64,000 nucleotides of DNA from Rhynchopus sp. YZ270_cl-10 (GCA_964035575.1 OZ037836.1:1736001-1800000), one strand, 5' to 3'; shown: positions 30,801 to 39,283, counted from the stretch's first letter. Notes: generated by a model from the sequence alone, not told the origin. Numbers and translations are program-made.

Positions 30801-32071
30801 GTAAGACACTCTCACCTGACACACAGGTACCATCCACAGCAACACCGCACACGCTCACGCCGTCAACGCACTCACCTGATGGCACAGTTGCACCACCTGG
30901 GTTCAGCCGTGTGCCCGTGACAGATGCTCCTGGTCGGACACTCTCACCTGACACACAGACACCATCCACAACAGCACCACGTACGCTCACGCCGTCAACG
31001 CACTCACCTGATGACACAGTTGCGCCACCTGGGTTCAGCCGTGTGCCCGTGACAGATGCTCCTAGTAAGACACTCTCACCTGACACACAGACACCATCCA
31101 CAACAGCAACACCGCACACGCTCACGCCGTCAACGCACTCACCTGATGGCACAGTTGCACCACCTGGGTTCAGCCGTGTGCCCGTGACAGATACTCCTAG
31201 TAAGACGCTCTCACCTGACACACAGACACCATCCACAACAGCACCACGTACGCTCACGCCGTCAACGCACTCACCTGATGACACAGTTGCGCCACCTGGG
31301 TTCAGCCGTGTGCCCGTGACAGATACTCCTAGTAAGACGCTCTCACCTGACACACAGATACCATCCACAACAGCACCAAGGACGCTCACACCATCAACGC
31401 ACTCACCTGATGGCACAGTCGCACCACCTGGGTTCAGCCGTGTGCCCGTGACAGATGCTCCTGGTCGGACACTCTCACCTGACACAGAGGTGCCATCCAC
31501 AGCAGCACCACGCACGCTCACACCGTCAACGTACTCACCTGATGACACAGTTGCACCACCTGGGTTCAGCCGTGTGCCTGTGACAGATGCTCCTGGTCGG
31601 ACACTCTCACCTGACACACAGGTACCATCCACAGCAGTACCATCAGCAGTGCTGACCGCCTCCCCAGGTGATGCAATGCTCAACGACACTGACGGACCTG
31701 CCTTAGGTTCCTCCAATACTTCAGACGACACAGCTGCCCCGACAGCGCAACCAACGACAGTGCCGGACACGTCGCCACCTGCAGGGTCGATGTCTGGTAG
31801 CGCTGCCGGTGCTGGGGAGGAGTTGGACGCCGAGAGCGACGGGGGTGGGTCTGCCGTTGGTCTGATTGTGGGTGTTGTGGGTGGTGTGCTGTGTTTGTGT
31901 GCGGCTGTTGGGGGCGGCTTGTGGTACAGACACAGTGCGAGACAGTCCAACAAGTTTGAGGATGTGCACGCACTTGAAAATGCAATCCCCTTTGGTGATA
32001 CAGCACTCTATGATTTCGAAGCAGGTGACGAGTTGCAGGCAGCGGAACAGGATGAGGCTGTGCTGCTGTGA
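21821..32071 (+). CDS. Gene B: giant EGF-like repeat, single-pass surface glycoprotein
   Basis: The product is 3416 aa in one uninterrupted 10.25-kb frame. The ATG at 21821 matches the start conserved in the other three genes; the in-frame ATG 48 bp upstream lies in the 5' block. Residues 1-21 are a signal peptide, followed by a cysteine cap (CTDYGTDATACG...LCTE). About 49 EGF-like modules of roughly 57 aa reach about residue 2931. Two are long variants with DGCxCxCGW, GCCNP and WC (about residues 1186 and 2385). The array closes with a second cap (CTTLGAQECTAAPECVYE) like the first. Eight 44 aa Pro/Thr stalk repeats follow, then a transmembrane helix (about 3344-3369) and an acidic tail ending DEAVLL. 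It is probably a long, glycosylated cell-surface adhesin or receptor. From module 17 on it nearly equals gene C. Confidence 0.87.
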   Translation: MPRLMYMREVVLLSAAVASHAACTDYGTDATACGADAACLWSPVWYPGLCTERWIDECAVVCPTCADTGGGNLCTKEGQTCKDVNTAADSKGDWECRCPPPFEEKFVKAGLAVCSVDECADMLGGKVNGAVCVDNGQLCHDTHLDTLNDFYCVCPPPRHGTKTGAPAECVKDECLLHEDVCKGAKQTCLDIDTQVDNNWECLCAPPSSSTQLMGAAVCEVDECVENRRICEGASPPQECVDVDRTRDDDWECRCQVPASGTAVAAAAACVLDECVATCATCEKDLCTRAGQTCVDPNTAFANQNDWECVCPVPSSVTAKVSVAECPVDECVGHGYVCQAEHQTCVDPDHGAASLGDWECHCLAPATGVAIAGVASCSVDECTNHGHVCTGYGQTCVDPDKSADVLHDWECHCEPPATQTAVAAAAECVHEGECKDPVKAGVCESRGQICEDPDMTIFNDWRCLCTPPSHGLLKVAGPAFCILDECVDSCTTCAKDVCKSAGQMCVDENKDPVLGLNTWECRCIAPSSGSKVAGAAVCVEDECSSHASTCTGAGQDCVDPSTTTKGDWRCECRQPSTGTATAGAAKCSTNECDFHEKTCSDVGQVCYDPDLSAQSLGDWNCTCVAPYSGTQVGAAAKCLVDECELYGQVCTAAGQTCVDEEKGMAGFWKCVCPPPNEKFKRNMGVANCAVDECTTWTNTSTPSAMPSNDARAVNLCEQAGQVCEDPNHDASSAGDWTCTCPPPGNRTARAHVAACDVDECADPAKEAVCAAKGQRCVDPNWEPGHEGDWTCVCVPPSVGTGMQAAAVCLVDECKTDGGVCQSGGQLCVDTDHAEAGTWACECVEHAGVTASELGGLADCNPPSSECRIDAIREVCTSSNQGCYDPDLKAHNDWVCECVPPATGPQKQGEATVCVLDECAEECPTCGKSVCAAVGQTCTDANTDAASLSDWTCTCPTPSTGWKEGGVAVCQLDECAAVCDGCPSDICTAAGTQCLDTNKGTRSSGDWECVCRAPALGRVTQGVPVCLIDECEQNAYKCTNGQTCADANKLAASEGDWTCTCPPPTSGTAVASAAVCFENECLVDANVKTCTAAGQVCIDPKPQPTNKGDWECHCAQGKTFAVAAAAVCVLDECAEQCTSCADSGGGNVCAKAGQLCTDPNTSPESTRDWKCQCAAGSKAALGGPATCEVDECWQPSNFGAHTCHGTPRTTVDGCACQCGWQVQDAAQYPGAHGPGIEVGCLAGCCNPNVVASGAWCLLEPVQTTAVCQDLVTAGEMVQTCAVLVSGVAPANPENVCSRAGQLCVDRDTSATSLGDWQCECVAPAIGDPSVGKTGSCVVDECEANGQVCFLAGQLCKDTDKTSENTWTCVCPSPATGSATGKAATCVYVGECETASIAEVCARMGQTCYDPDASVTGNWVCKCVEPSTGVPALMTTATCVLDECTAECPTCADKGFGNLCDVAGQHCVESSTSPANLEDWMCKCVGDAVGESVASVAVCTLDECKMNNGRLAKLCGAGGQTCHDPNKAVLGGLDDWECVCPPPQIGRMTGNLATCLRDECMEEDVAVVCTAAGQTCQDPNTDARSTGDWTCACSANPGDTPKVAEGEPAKCVLPPSSWCVQHGDTCTFMGQACVPAASILDAGSCACIAPQTGPTKVGAATVCILDECTAVCATCADHGAGNMCTKAGQMCQEGSMNPVTGKGDWRCKCAGSDMSAVAAVAVCTVNECDTPIAQVCAAAEQTCTDKNTAGDSLNDWMCACHEPWTGSKMLGAADCKFDECLFAGSECTALGQTCFDKDTSAQVRGDWECRCVAPAEGFAVAKAATCVYTGECEVQANKEVCTSAGQACVDPNPAVADDWECRCVSPQAGSHTKAAVAVCTLDECRATCASCATKPGSQTHTCASAEQDCVDPDTAATSIADWTCVCRAPASGEMVGAAAVCSVDECYNAENRAACSRVKDTTGAEVQHCVDKDYTKTGDWVCECMYPYHGTAGQREAAVCLVDECTAPEAWSKKPNGNAVCGAQGQTCLDPQQSVVSELGNWVCQCADGTGEPNRGAPSTTCKQDTLCAQFGSACGPLEMCVEKDDTWSCRCIAPFVGEAVEEAASCVLDECVAVCSTCAQQGSVHMCTQAGQKCVDHDKSPDSRSDWSCVCEVGKGEAALHMAECMVDECVLNGVTCEGKGQECVDPDMHAETSGDWVCQCIAPASGKAVAGPATCLLDECNLYGGKCTVVGQVCIDQNTAPASLNDWTCNCPAPASGFMYAGPASCTYTGACKDTANFDVCADAGQRCFPGNSSADDFRCGCMPPYRGSAGVRAPAQCMIDECEDICATCARTSEKGVNVCAGAGQRCEDPNLSVQSLGDWVCMCQAPSTTAAVARAVDSCLVDECLAITMTGARKCDNFKRYTNDGCECACGWKVSGISGSGPGLGEPCNTGCCNPDKAKEGDWCIVADSAFNKQSAVCTALISKQKTCANERAPAPAGAPVSEFVDVCAAAGQRCYDPNHSPSVQEDWECHCTTSEEYHILAPAKCSVDECQQVTVCSEVGQKCFDKNTDAESKGDWECQCLSGSGAKDMAAAECVYEGHDECKVEANQKICLEAGQYCFDEDPELAGDWVCHCTDPYVQEAPGITEPAVCVIDECLATCPTCARKGDGHGYACEGQQCVDPSGTELGDWRCDCLAPALGAGLQERAVCVQDECLDTQNLQTCTDKGQECVDLHPSDTSLNDWECHCVRPALGSAIGHAAVCQINECLTEAHMQLCHEQGQMCFDPDTTAESTDDWICRCPAPAIGSAVMKPAECVFVGECAKPEIAAVCIAVEQTCVDTDVAQDGTWVCSCVAPKTGTNGLMGPAECGIDECQAECKTCEQDVCKEAGQDCYDPDVTVEGDWMCACKGGTGDKITAAPAVCTGVVCTTLGAQECTAAPECVYESYYGLCDYVRGAPGFSRAPVTDAPGRTLSPDTQTPSTTAPRTLTPSTYSPDGTVTPPGFSRVPVTDAPGKTLSPDTQVPSTATPHTLTPSTHSPDGTVAPPGFSRVPVTDAPGRTLSPDTQTPSTTAPRTLTPSTHSPDDTVAPPGFSRVPVTDAPSKTLSPDTQTPSTTATPHTLTPSTHSPDGTVAPPGFSRVPVTDTPSKTLSPDTQTPSTTAPRTLTPSTHSPDDTVAPPGFSRVPVTDTPSKTLSPDTQIPSTTAPRTLTPSTHSPDGTVAPPGFSRVPVTDAPGRTLSPDTEVPSTAAPRTLTPSTYSPDDTVAPPGFSRVPVTDAPGRTLSPDTQVPSTAVPSAVLTASPGDAMLNDTDGPALGSSNTSDDTAAPTAQPTTVPDTSPPAGSMSGSAAGAGEELDAESDGGGSAVGLIVGVVGGVLCLCAAVGGGLWYRHSARQSNKFEDVHALENAIPFGDTALYDFEAGDELQAAEQDEAVLL
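30631..31632 (+). repeat. Eight 132-bp stalk repeats in gene B
   Basis: The same 44-residue unit as in gene A. Eight units start at ACCTGGG 30631 with 132-bp spacing, except one unit three bases longer (STTATPHT). The first unit reads GAPGFSRAPV, tying the stalk directly to the C-terminal cysteine cap. Confidence 0.9.
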
Positions 32072-32453
32072 TTTCTCTCTCGGGAGATGACACTTCTGGG
32101 AGGAAACTTTCCAACTTTTCAATATATGCACCATTTTTCTATTCGCGATTTTCCCCACCCCCCCGTTTTTAGAATCAACAGAGAGTGTACGTTAAGATTT
32201 CTGTGGTTGGTGTTCGTGTTTGGATGCGTCTGTAACACGACTCTGTTGCAACGGTTCCTTCTTTGGAGCTGACGCACCGGACAGGTCCTGACCAGCCATG
32301 ACCTGTTAGGGGAAATACAACCGTACCACGGATAGGTCAGAGACCCCCACCCGATGTTTTCACTTTTTTATGTGTTGACCCTCTCAAATACTTTCAATTC
32401 TGTGAACTGAAAGATATATGAATCTAATAACATTTTTCTTATCTTTTTCTCCT
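32072..32453. other. Gene B 3' region with R1 repeat
   Basis: About 120 bp starting GGGAGATGACACTTCTGGG (32080-32200) are inserted, relative to gene A, between TTTCTCTCT and CTGTGGTTGGTGT. This R1 repeat has related copies at about 11041-11160, 12455-12580, 39520-39605 and 52460-52550, typically ending near TTTTTAGAATCAAC. Gene C has the same insert (48083-48205), so it predates the B/C split. Confidence 0.65.
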
Positions 32454-32558
32454 CCACTGACACCCCCATTTCTGTACTTCAAGTAATAGTCTTATCGACA
32501 CAGTCCGCTGTGTGGAAACAAGAAGTCAATCAAAAATAAAGGAAATGAGTGTCAGTGG
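32454..32558. repeat. Stem-ended block F, gene B copy
   Basis: Opens CCACTGACAC and closes GTGTCAGTGG, with the intact inner hairpin CACAG-TCCG-CTGTG. It lies about 380 bp after the stop codon. Confidence 0.65.
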
Positions 32559-32802
32559 TGCAATGCAAACATCTGCCGAGATGTGATCAAGTGGAACGGT
32601 TGGTATTTCGAAGCAGTCATGCAGACGCTATGCTTGTGAAAGGTACTCCCCCGTTCTACATAAGCATTTCCACCTCCCCCCCCACTCCTCTTTCGTTGTC
32701 TCGTTTTTGTTTAGTTTTTGTTTAGTTGATACTTTATTGGATCAATGTAGCCGTCAAAAGATAGTTGTCACACGGCAGACAGTAGGAGAAAAATAAATAT
32801 GG

Positions 32803-33240
32803 CAACCAAATAATTTGGTGGATTTTGGGGGTTTTCTTGTAATTGGTACAATATTGATTGGTAGGATAGTGGTTCTTAGTCGCATTGGTTGAGAAGTATC
32901 TTTTATTCCCCGCAATTTTTTTGAGTTTTTGTGCCTCCCTTCGACTAACCATGTGTATTTTTGGATGGCTGCGTGCGTGGCGCGGATCTAATATTCGACT
33001 TTCTTTAATGATACGCTGCACCTGGTGCACTGAAGGGGCACCTTTTTTGTGCCTTTGTATACCAATAAGACCCACCATCCCACCAAATATCCTGGTCGCG
33101 ATAGTTTCGCAAACTTTCTTGCAGTCAACGCAGGGAAAGAATAATCAACGATGTGATACAGGATATGGGTGGTTCAGTGATTCCACAGAACCGACACCAT
33201 TGATGTGTCTCAACCAAAAACCAAATACCGACCCTCCCCC
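32803..33240. repeat. Spacer segment S1, copied at 50302-50728
   Basis: About 430 bp starting ATGGCAACCAAATAATTTGG, nearly identical in the two places. A minus-strand frame of 114 codons (32734-33078) has a helix-turn-helix-like stretch (SVHQVQRIIKESRIL), and a minus frame at 50170-50580 keeps the same 49 central residues, but both lose similarity at the ends. It may be a remnant of a transposase DNA-binding region; that is a weak guess. The right end meets the E-type terminal repeat (TACCGACCCTCCCCC). Confidence 0.7.
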
Positions 33241-33271
33241 GTGAAATTGCCCCCCCCCCCCCCCCCCCCCC

Positions 33272-34138
33272 AATAGGCATATAGGTGCCCGCCGAGTCGT
33301 TTTTGGGCGAGTTGTCGGAACTTTACGATTTCACCTAACAACTCGCCCAAAACTCGGACAACTCGGCCACAACTCGCCCTATACTCGGCACAACTCGCCC
33401 TATACTCGGCACAACTCGGCCACAACTCGGCCACAACTCGCCCATTTTTACAGGCAAAAACATACAGGGATGGGAGGTGACGTTGTAAGGTTACACACAT
33501 GTAACGTTGGTACAACACATGATCTCAAGAAAAACAACCAGGGCTAAGGCCAAACGCCACTCATTACATGCACCTTGTCATATGACTAGTCATAGGTGGT
33601 AACTAGGTCGTGGTGGTCCATGGGCCACCGTGCACACTCACGGTTTTTGGTAATTGCTGGGGGGAATGGGATATACTCCGTACATGGATACCCACACAGA
33701 ACACACGGTTCCCCAGACATCTGTCAGGCAATCACTGATTCACTTCACACAGGTCGGGCAGGCGCTGCCTGCCCATCCTCTTTTCCTGTCTGCTATCGAT
33801 TCCAGGTTCACAACGTTCACACGTTTAGTCAAAATGCTTTGGGCGACGACTTCCTTTGGGATACACAAAACCACACAAAGCGCACATTCACAGACCAGCT
33901 GTGAAGCGTGGGATGCACAAGATAGAACGTGATGTGGTGCACCTGTGCACCTGTGTACCTGTGTACCTGTGTACCTGTGTACCTGTGTACCTGTGTACCT
34001 GTGTACCTGTGTACCTGTGTTTTTGTAGCCATAAAAAATCCCAAAAAAAAACAACTCGCCCAAAAAAAATGGGCGAGTTGTTGGCCGAATTTGGGCGAGT
34101 TGCCGAGTTGTTTTAACTCGCCGGGCACCTATGAATAG
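33272..34138. mobile_element. Inverted-repeat-bounded element containing the CTGTGTAC satellite
   Basis: The left end (ATAGGTGCCCGCCGAGT, about 33280) and the right end (ACTCGCCGGGCACCTAT, about 34116) are inverted repeats. Just inside lie arrays of ACTCGGC or ACTCGCC (33335-33445) and their reverse complements (34050-34125). The centre holds the block shared with 19930-20330 and an 8-bp satellite. It has no transposase; likely a non-autonomous DNA element. Confidence 0.55.
33940..34020. repeat. CTGTGTAC satellite, shorter array
   Basis: About nine 8-bp units after the flank AAGATAGAACGTGATGTGGT, the second copy of the array at 20331-20497. Confidence 0.9.
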
Positions 34139-34157
34139 GGGGGTCCGTCCGGCCGTT

Positions 34158-35740
34158 TTTGCTGTCCCAAACCACTTTTTTTTGTAAAAACCCGCGAAAA
34201 ACCCGAAAAAACACCCCAAAACACCCCCAAACCCCCAAAAAATCACCCAAAACCACGAAAAACACACTTTTGAGCACTATTTCGTACTTTTTTCTGATTT
34301 TTTTGGTGTTTTTTCCCGCTTTTTCAGCTTTTTTCCTGGAAATATACCCCCTAATATGCCTATAGAATCCCTGTACTGCTCACTGAGACAGCATAGCGAC
34401 CAGAGGCTCCTTATTCATCGTACCGGTGTCTTCGCCGTCAAGGGGTGCACAATCTGCCGCAAATTCCCGCAACTCTGTCTTTGTGAAGAGATGAAGCACG
34501 TTAGTGTTGTACTTTTCAAGTTGCTGCTTCTGGGCGCTTTGCATGGACCTGCCTTTGTGGTGCGCTTTGGTGTGTGCTGCGGCAAGTTCTTCCCTTGAGA
34601 GATACGGAACCCAACCTAGACTGTAGAGGATGTCTAGGTTCCAGCGACAGTGCGTCGGTGTTGTCGGGTGCTGGCTCCTTTCGTGGTGGCTTGCAACTTG
34701 GTCAAGGACACCGACAACGGATTCACACGAATTGTTGGTCATAGGAGGGGGCAAGGAAGGCTATACTGCACTTAGGCACAGGGTACGTTGTCATTTTCAG
34801 GGACCAAAAAAAGCCCTGGCAAGTGTTGCAAGTACGATTTCCCACAGCTCGGGAGGTCTGTCGGGCAGTTCGGAGGGATTTAGACACTTCTGCGACTGCA
34901 TGAACACGGTTTTTAGGGTTTTTGTTTTGGGTGCAAAAAACGTCAAAAGGATAGGGGAAATACGGTTATTTTAAGCGTTGCAGACACAAAAACACCCTCA
35001 AAAATCCCGTAGGGACCCCAAAAAGCTACAAAATCCACACATTTCCACCTCGGGACCTCATTGGAGGTGGACCGAGGTGGTTTTTGGGTGTTTTGAATGA
35101 ATTGAAATTATTTTTTTTTGGTACATAAATGGTCTTCTGCTAGGCGTTGCATAGCCGTTGCGAAAGTGTTGCAAAAGTGTTGCATGGCCTATAAAACCCT
35201 CCCAAGTGCCCAAAATGCTATTTTTCACCCTACATGAGGTCTGGGGGACATTTTCCTGGGTGTTTGGACACCATTCCGACTGCCTTAGCACTTTTTTGGG
35301 GGTTTTCAGGTACAAAAAAAGTCAAAAAAGTGACTAAAAAAAGGGTACTTTTAAGCGTTTGGGGCACACACACCCACTGCAAAATGCATCTGGGGCCCAC
35401 ACAGGACCCCTAAAAGCTGTAAAAACTATATATTTCCACCCTGGGACCCCACCGGATGTGGACCGAGGTGTTTTTCGGGTGTTTAGAAGGAATTTTGTCT
35501 GACTAGAAAATTTTTTTGGTAAGTGTTGCATTTTGGCCATCTTGGTGACGATTTGGTGACGCCATTTTTGGAGATTTTTCACAAAAAATCGATTTTTTTT
35601 AACCAGGAAAGTCTCTGTAGAGGTTGTCAGGTGGTTTAATGGGATATTTGGGTGATCCCCAGGGCGATTTGCGGCCAGGTACGACCTTTTTAGTGGATTT
35701 CTTCACCTAAATTTCAAAAAAATGGGTTTGGGACAGCAAA
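34158..35740. mobile_element. 1.6-kb element with TTTGCTGTCCCAAACC inverted ends
   Basis: The left end, 34158-34182, starts TTTGCTGTCCCAAACC; its reverse complement closes the segment at 35716-35740, with about 23 of 25 bases matching. Inside is a minus-strand frame of 124 codons (34380-34754) with protein-like composition (SREELAAAHTKAHHKGRS, TELREFAADCAPLDGEDT) but no family I can name. Two diverged direct repeats of about 370 bp follow (about 34870-35230 and 35240-35600, each with TTTCCACC..GGGACC and GGACCGAGGTG). It is probably a decayed DNA transposon. Confidence 0.55.
34380..34754 (-). pseudogene. Possible coding remnant in the TTTGCTGTC element
   Basis: A 124-codon frame whose residue use (charged, helical, with SREELAAAHTKAHH and FTKTELREFAADC) looks more like protein than the other short frames in the spacers. 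The frame lies wholly inside the inverted-repeat element, so it may be part of its lost transposase or a captured gene piece. No domain is recognised. Confidence 0.3.
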
Positions 35741-35907
35741 TCCTTAAGGAATTCCTTCTACGTGGACCCCCCTACCCCCCCCCAAAAACCGGTATTTTGC
35801 CCCGACGGACAATTTCAAGGGAGTCGCGGGGACAACCTTTGCTCTCCCTTCTTCACACCAAAACGGCCACCCCCCTACAGTACGAGAAATTGTCCCCCCT
35901 TTTTGCC

Positions 35908-36590
35908 GTACCTACTCCCCCCCGTGCATAAGTCCGATGACCCGTGTATAAGTCCGGGCAGATTTGGGCTCAGGATCGGACTTATGCACAGGCCGACTTA
36001 TACCGGTTTTGTGTACTGGTGGTGGGGAGAATTTTTTTTGGCGCGTTTTCCCGCTCGCGAAGCGAGCGGGGGGAAAATATTGGGTGTTTTTCCGCGAGTG
36101 AAGTGAGCGCAATTTATTTTTATTGGCAGTGTATTCACCAGGGATCATCTTCGCGCTTCTCATGTCAAAACATCATCCTCACAATTCTCAAAGATGTGAA
36201 CCTGTTTCTGCAAAATTGTGGAAAACTTTGCACCCCAAACAGCCTCAGCAGCCAAAAAAGGTGCCCCTTGTTGCTGGGAGTTGATTCTCATGTTTGATAC
36301 CTGCACAGCAGGCATTCTTCTGAGTCCAACGCTGGTTGGCTTGTCTGCGGCGTTGTACCGAAGGTGCACGAAGAGGGTAAATTTTGCGGTGTCACATTCC
36401 CTCATGTGTGGGTCACTCACACTGAGGTCATGTGACACTGCATGGGTCTGGGTACCTGGGTGCACAAAACCGAACGGTGTATAAGTCTGATACCCGTGCA
36501 TAAGTCCGAAACCCCGTGTTAAGTCCGGAGGCCCTCAGCCCCCCCAAAAATCGGACTTATACGCAGACTTATGCACGGGAGGGTAGGTAC
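35908..36590. mobile_element. Element with GTACCTAC...CCCGTGCATAAGTC inverted ends
   Basis: The left end, 35908-35933, and the right end, 36567-36590, are inverted repeats including a perfect CCCGTGCATAAGT. Further GTGTATAAGTCCG and CGGACTTATGCAC motifs lie just inside both ends, forming subterminal repeats as seen in several cut-and-paste transposon families. A minus frame of 113 codons (36160-36501) may be coding remnant. Family not determined. Confidence 0.6.
36050..36070. repeat. Mini-hairpin with GAA triloop
   Basis: CCCGCTCGC, loop GAA, GCGAGCGGG: a perfect 9-bp stem with the GCGAAGC core, which is known to form an unusually stable DNA mini-hairpin. Confidence 0.9.
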
Positions 36591-36706
36591 GTGATATTGT
36601 CCCCCCTCACTTTTTCCCCCAGGGGGGGACAATTTCACGGGGGTCGGAGGGGGGGACAATTTCACGGGGGAGGGTCGGTAATTAAAAAAGAGGGAGTTTT
36701 TTGAAG

Positions 36707-36861
36707 TACCGACCCTCCCCGTGAAATTTTCCCCCCTGGGGGAAAAAGTGGGGGGTGACAATATCTAGCACGTAACAGTGTTAGCAAAACCATCCACTTC
36801 ACACCTGGGGGCAAAATACCGGGTTTTTTTTGGGGGACAATTTCACGGGGGAGGGTCGGTA
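36707..36861. mobile_element. E-type inverted-repeat element, copy 1
   Basis: Starts TACCGACCCTCCCCGTGAAA and ends with the reverse complement (...TTTCACGGGGGAGGGTCGGT A). It is 155 bp long with no coding. Single ends of the same family lie at 33231-33250, 36651-36680, 39236-39250 and 52181-52195, and a full second copy at 50755-50982. Confidence 0.75.
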
Positions 36862-36969
36862 AGGAAAGAAAACGACCAAATAATAAGTGTGCGGATTTTG
36901 GGGGGGTTTCTTGCAATTGGAGACCTCGTGGGTCGTGGATATTACTTGTCCTGCTGTTGTTTCGACCTA

Positions 36970-37122
36970 GTTTCGACGCGAAACGTTTCCTCATGTATTG
37001 CACGGGAAACAATATATATGACAAACAGGTGCAGGGTGGTTCCGTGCATATCATAGAACCCGGTATCTTGTGTGTCTTCCAAAAACCAAAAGCGTTGTGT
37101 GTGAAGTTTTGAAGGAAGCAAT
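36970..37122. repeat. Dispersed repeat R2, copy 4
   Basis: Begins TTTCGACGCGAAACG and ends GAAGGAAGCAATAA; the ATATG in the middle is doubled (AATATATATG). Confidence 0.7.
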
Positions 37123-37241
37123 AATAAAATTTGTTTTGTAATTGCACATCTTTTGCATGCTTCGCCCAGTTTTCAGGTACACTGCTACGAGAGGGCTTTG
37201 TACTTCAGATTTTACATCCCCCACCCATCCCCCATTTAGTG

Positions 37242-37275
37242 TGATCTGGGTGAGGCAGCGTGGCTGTGTGACTGA
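37242..37275. repeat. M1 left-end fragment
   Basis: Only the left inverted repeat (TGATCTGGGTGAGGCAGCGT...) is present. The sequence then continues AAACGAAGTTGACAGG, which matches the flank right of the full M1 copies, so the centre and right end were lost together. Confidence 0.7.
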
Positions 37276-37595
37276 AAACGAAGTTGACAGGGGGGAAATG
37301 CTACGGGTCGCTCTAACTGTTTTCACCCTCATTTTGTGCTCCTCCCTTCTCACACATCACTTTCTGTACTTCAGGGCTTTCATTCTTATCTCTTCTCTTT
37401 GGCGCTGTTTTTTTTGTAAACATATCCGTTTTCAGGGAAGATAATAAAACCTACATTCTCGAACTTTTCTACTGACGTGATTTTCATTGGACGCATCCCC
37501 AGTCGGGGAGCACAAGCAAAGGGTAATGAAAGGGAACAATGAACATTAAACAAGCTAGAAAAGAGACAGTATTTATTTTTTTACCGCGCAAACCC

Positions 37596-38030
37596 GACAT
37601 TGGGTACATAGGGAACTGTATTTTCTTTTCCTTTTGCGGAGCAAAAGGAATAACACAAAATGGCGCCGCAGGCGAAAAAAAAATAGGGTACAAAATGTAG
37701 CTTTTTACACTACAGAGTCAGTCAACGAACTCTTTTTTGCGGAGCAAAAAAGTAATAAATAATGGCGCCGCAGGCAAAAAAAATTAGGGGACAGCCTGGG
37801 ATTTCACGGTGCGGTCAGTAACTCAGTTCCCCAGGGTACTCCCGTGGTTCAACCACTGTTCTACCAGGAAATTATTCTGACCTCCCTAAAAAAGACACTG
37901 CCCCATATCCATATGAAAATTTTTTCACCGGCAAAAATAAAATTTTCTTATAGAAAATCCTGAATCCTAAATCCGATTTAGAGGACAGCATGCATGTAAT
38001 CCAGGGTTTTCGCTATGGGGGTACCGCCGG
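37596..38030. repeat. Spacer segment S2, copied at 49269-49704
   Basis: About 435 bp starting GACATTGGGTACATAGGGAA, nearly identical in both places. It carries two hairpins with GGA triloops (37628-37650, 10-bp stem; 37732-37752, 9-bp stem), each followed by ATGGCGCCGCAGGC, which can itself fold with a GCA triloop. At 38004-38030 it ends in a truncated end of the CAGGGTTTTCGC element. Confidence 0.85.
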
Positions 38031-38776
38031 GTCGGTAAGGAAAGAAAACGACCAAATAATAATTGTGTGGATTTTGGGGGGTTTCTTGCAATTGGAGACC
38101 TCGTGGGTCGTGGATATTACTTGTCCTGCTGGAGTTGATACTTTTGTTGGGTCAAAATAACTGTCCATACAGACAGTCGTCACACATTTGTTTTGTTTTG
38201 AAATTGCACATCTTTTGCAATGCTTCACCCAGTTTTCAGGTACACTGCCTCGAGAGGGCTTTGTACTTCAGATTTTACATCCCCCACCCATCCCCCACCC
38301 ATGGACAAAATGTACTTTGAAAGTTCTATATTTTTTCTGCTCTAGCAGCATGCTGCATAACCAGAAACCGCGAAGCAAAAAAGCAATAACACTCGTTTTT
38401 CCTGGGTTTACTTGTGTTATTGACTCGTTTTTAAACCCCCCCCCCGACCCCTACCCCACTTTTCCTTTTTTTACCCTTGCTCCTTCTGATGAGAGCGGTC
38501 AAAGGGTTACTTTTCTGGTCAAGGAGCAGACCGCCGAAACCAAAAAAACTTTTGTTAGCATTGGAGCATATTATGGTGTTTAATAATGTTCCGGCCGAAC
38601 CACCACGGCGAGTAAGTCGATACTAAAAGTTACGCACACCGTTTGGTGAAAATATGGTAACTCGAGTGACAAAGTACAAGACAAAAACAGAAGACTCTTT
38701 TTTTTTTTTTTCACCTTTTGTCCCCATTTTTTTAACTTTCTACAATCCCCCACCCATCCCCCCATTTTATTTAGTG

Positions 38777-38907
38777 TGATCTGGGTGAGGCAGCGTGGCT
38801 GTGTGACTGAAGTGACTTTTTGAGTTTTCCGGCGGATTTCGGACAAAACTTAAGTTTTTCTTTTTTTCCCCTTCAGTTACACAGCCACGCTTGGCTCACC
38901 CAGATCA
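38777..38907. mobile_element. M1 inverted-repeat element, copy 2
   Basis: 131 bp, ends TGATCTGGGTGAGG and CTCACCCAGATCA, about 38-bp arms. It is shorter in the centre than copy 1. Confidence 0.75.
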
Positions 38908-39283
38908 GTGTCGTCTTTTTATTTTTTGTAGGGCAAAACGCAGTTGACAGGGGAAATGCTACGGGTCGCTCTAACTGTTTTCACCCCCATTTTGTGCTCC
39001 TCCCCTTCTCACACATCACTTTCTGTACTTCAGGGCTTTCATTCTTATCTCTTCTCTTTGGCGCTGTTTTTTTGTAAACATATCCGTTTTCAGAGAAGAT
39101 AATAAAACCTACATTTTCGAACTTTTCTACTGACGTGATTTTCATTGGACGCATCCCCGGGGAGCACAAGCAAAGGGTAATGAAAGGGAACAATGAACAT
39201 TAAACAAGCTAGAAAAGAGACAGTATTTATTTTTTTACCGACCCTCCCCCGTATGTTTGTATACAAAAAAGAAAGATTGATGT

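Noticed and set aside
32734-33078. 114-codon minus frame with a helix-turn-helix-like stretch as a gene
   Set aside because: The second copy at 50170-50580 keeps only the middle of the protein, neither copy has a full domain, and the frame ends inside shared repeat flank. It is noted only as a possible remnant.
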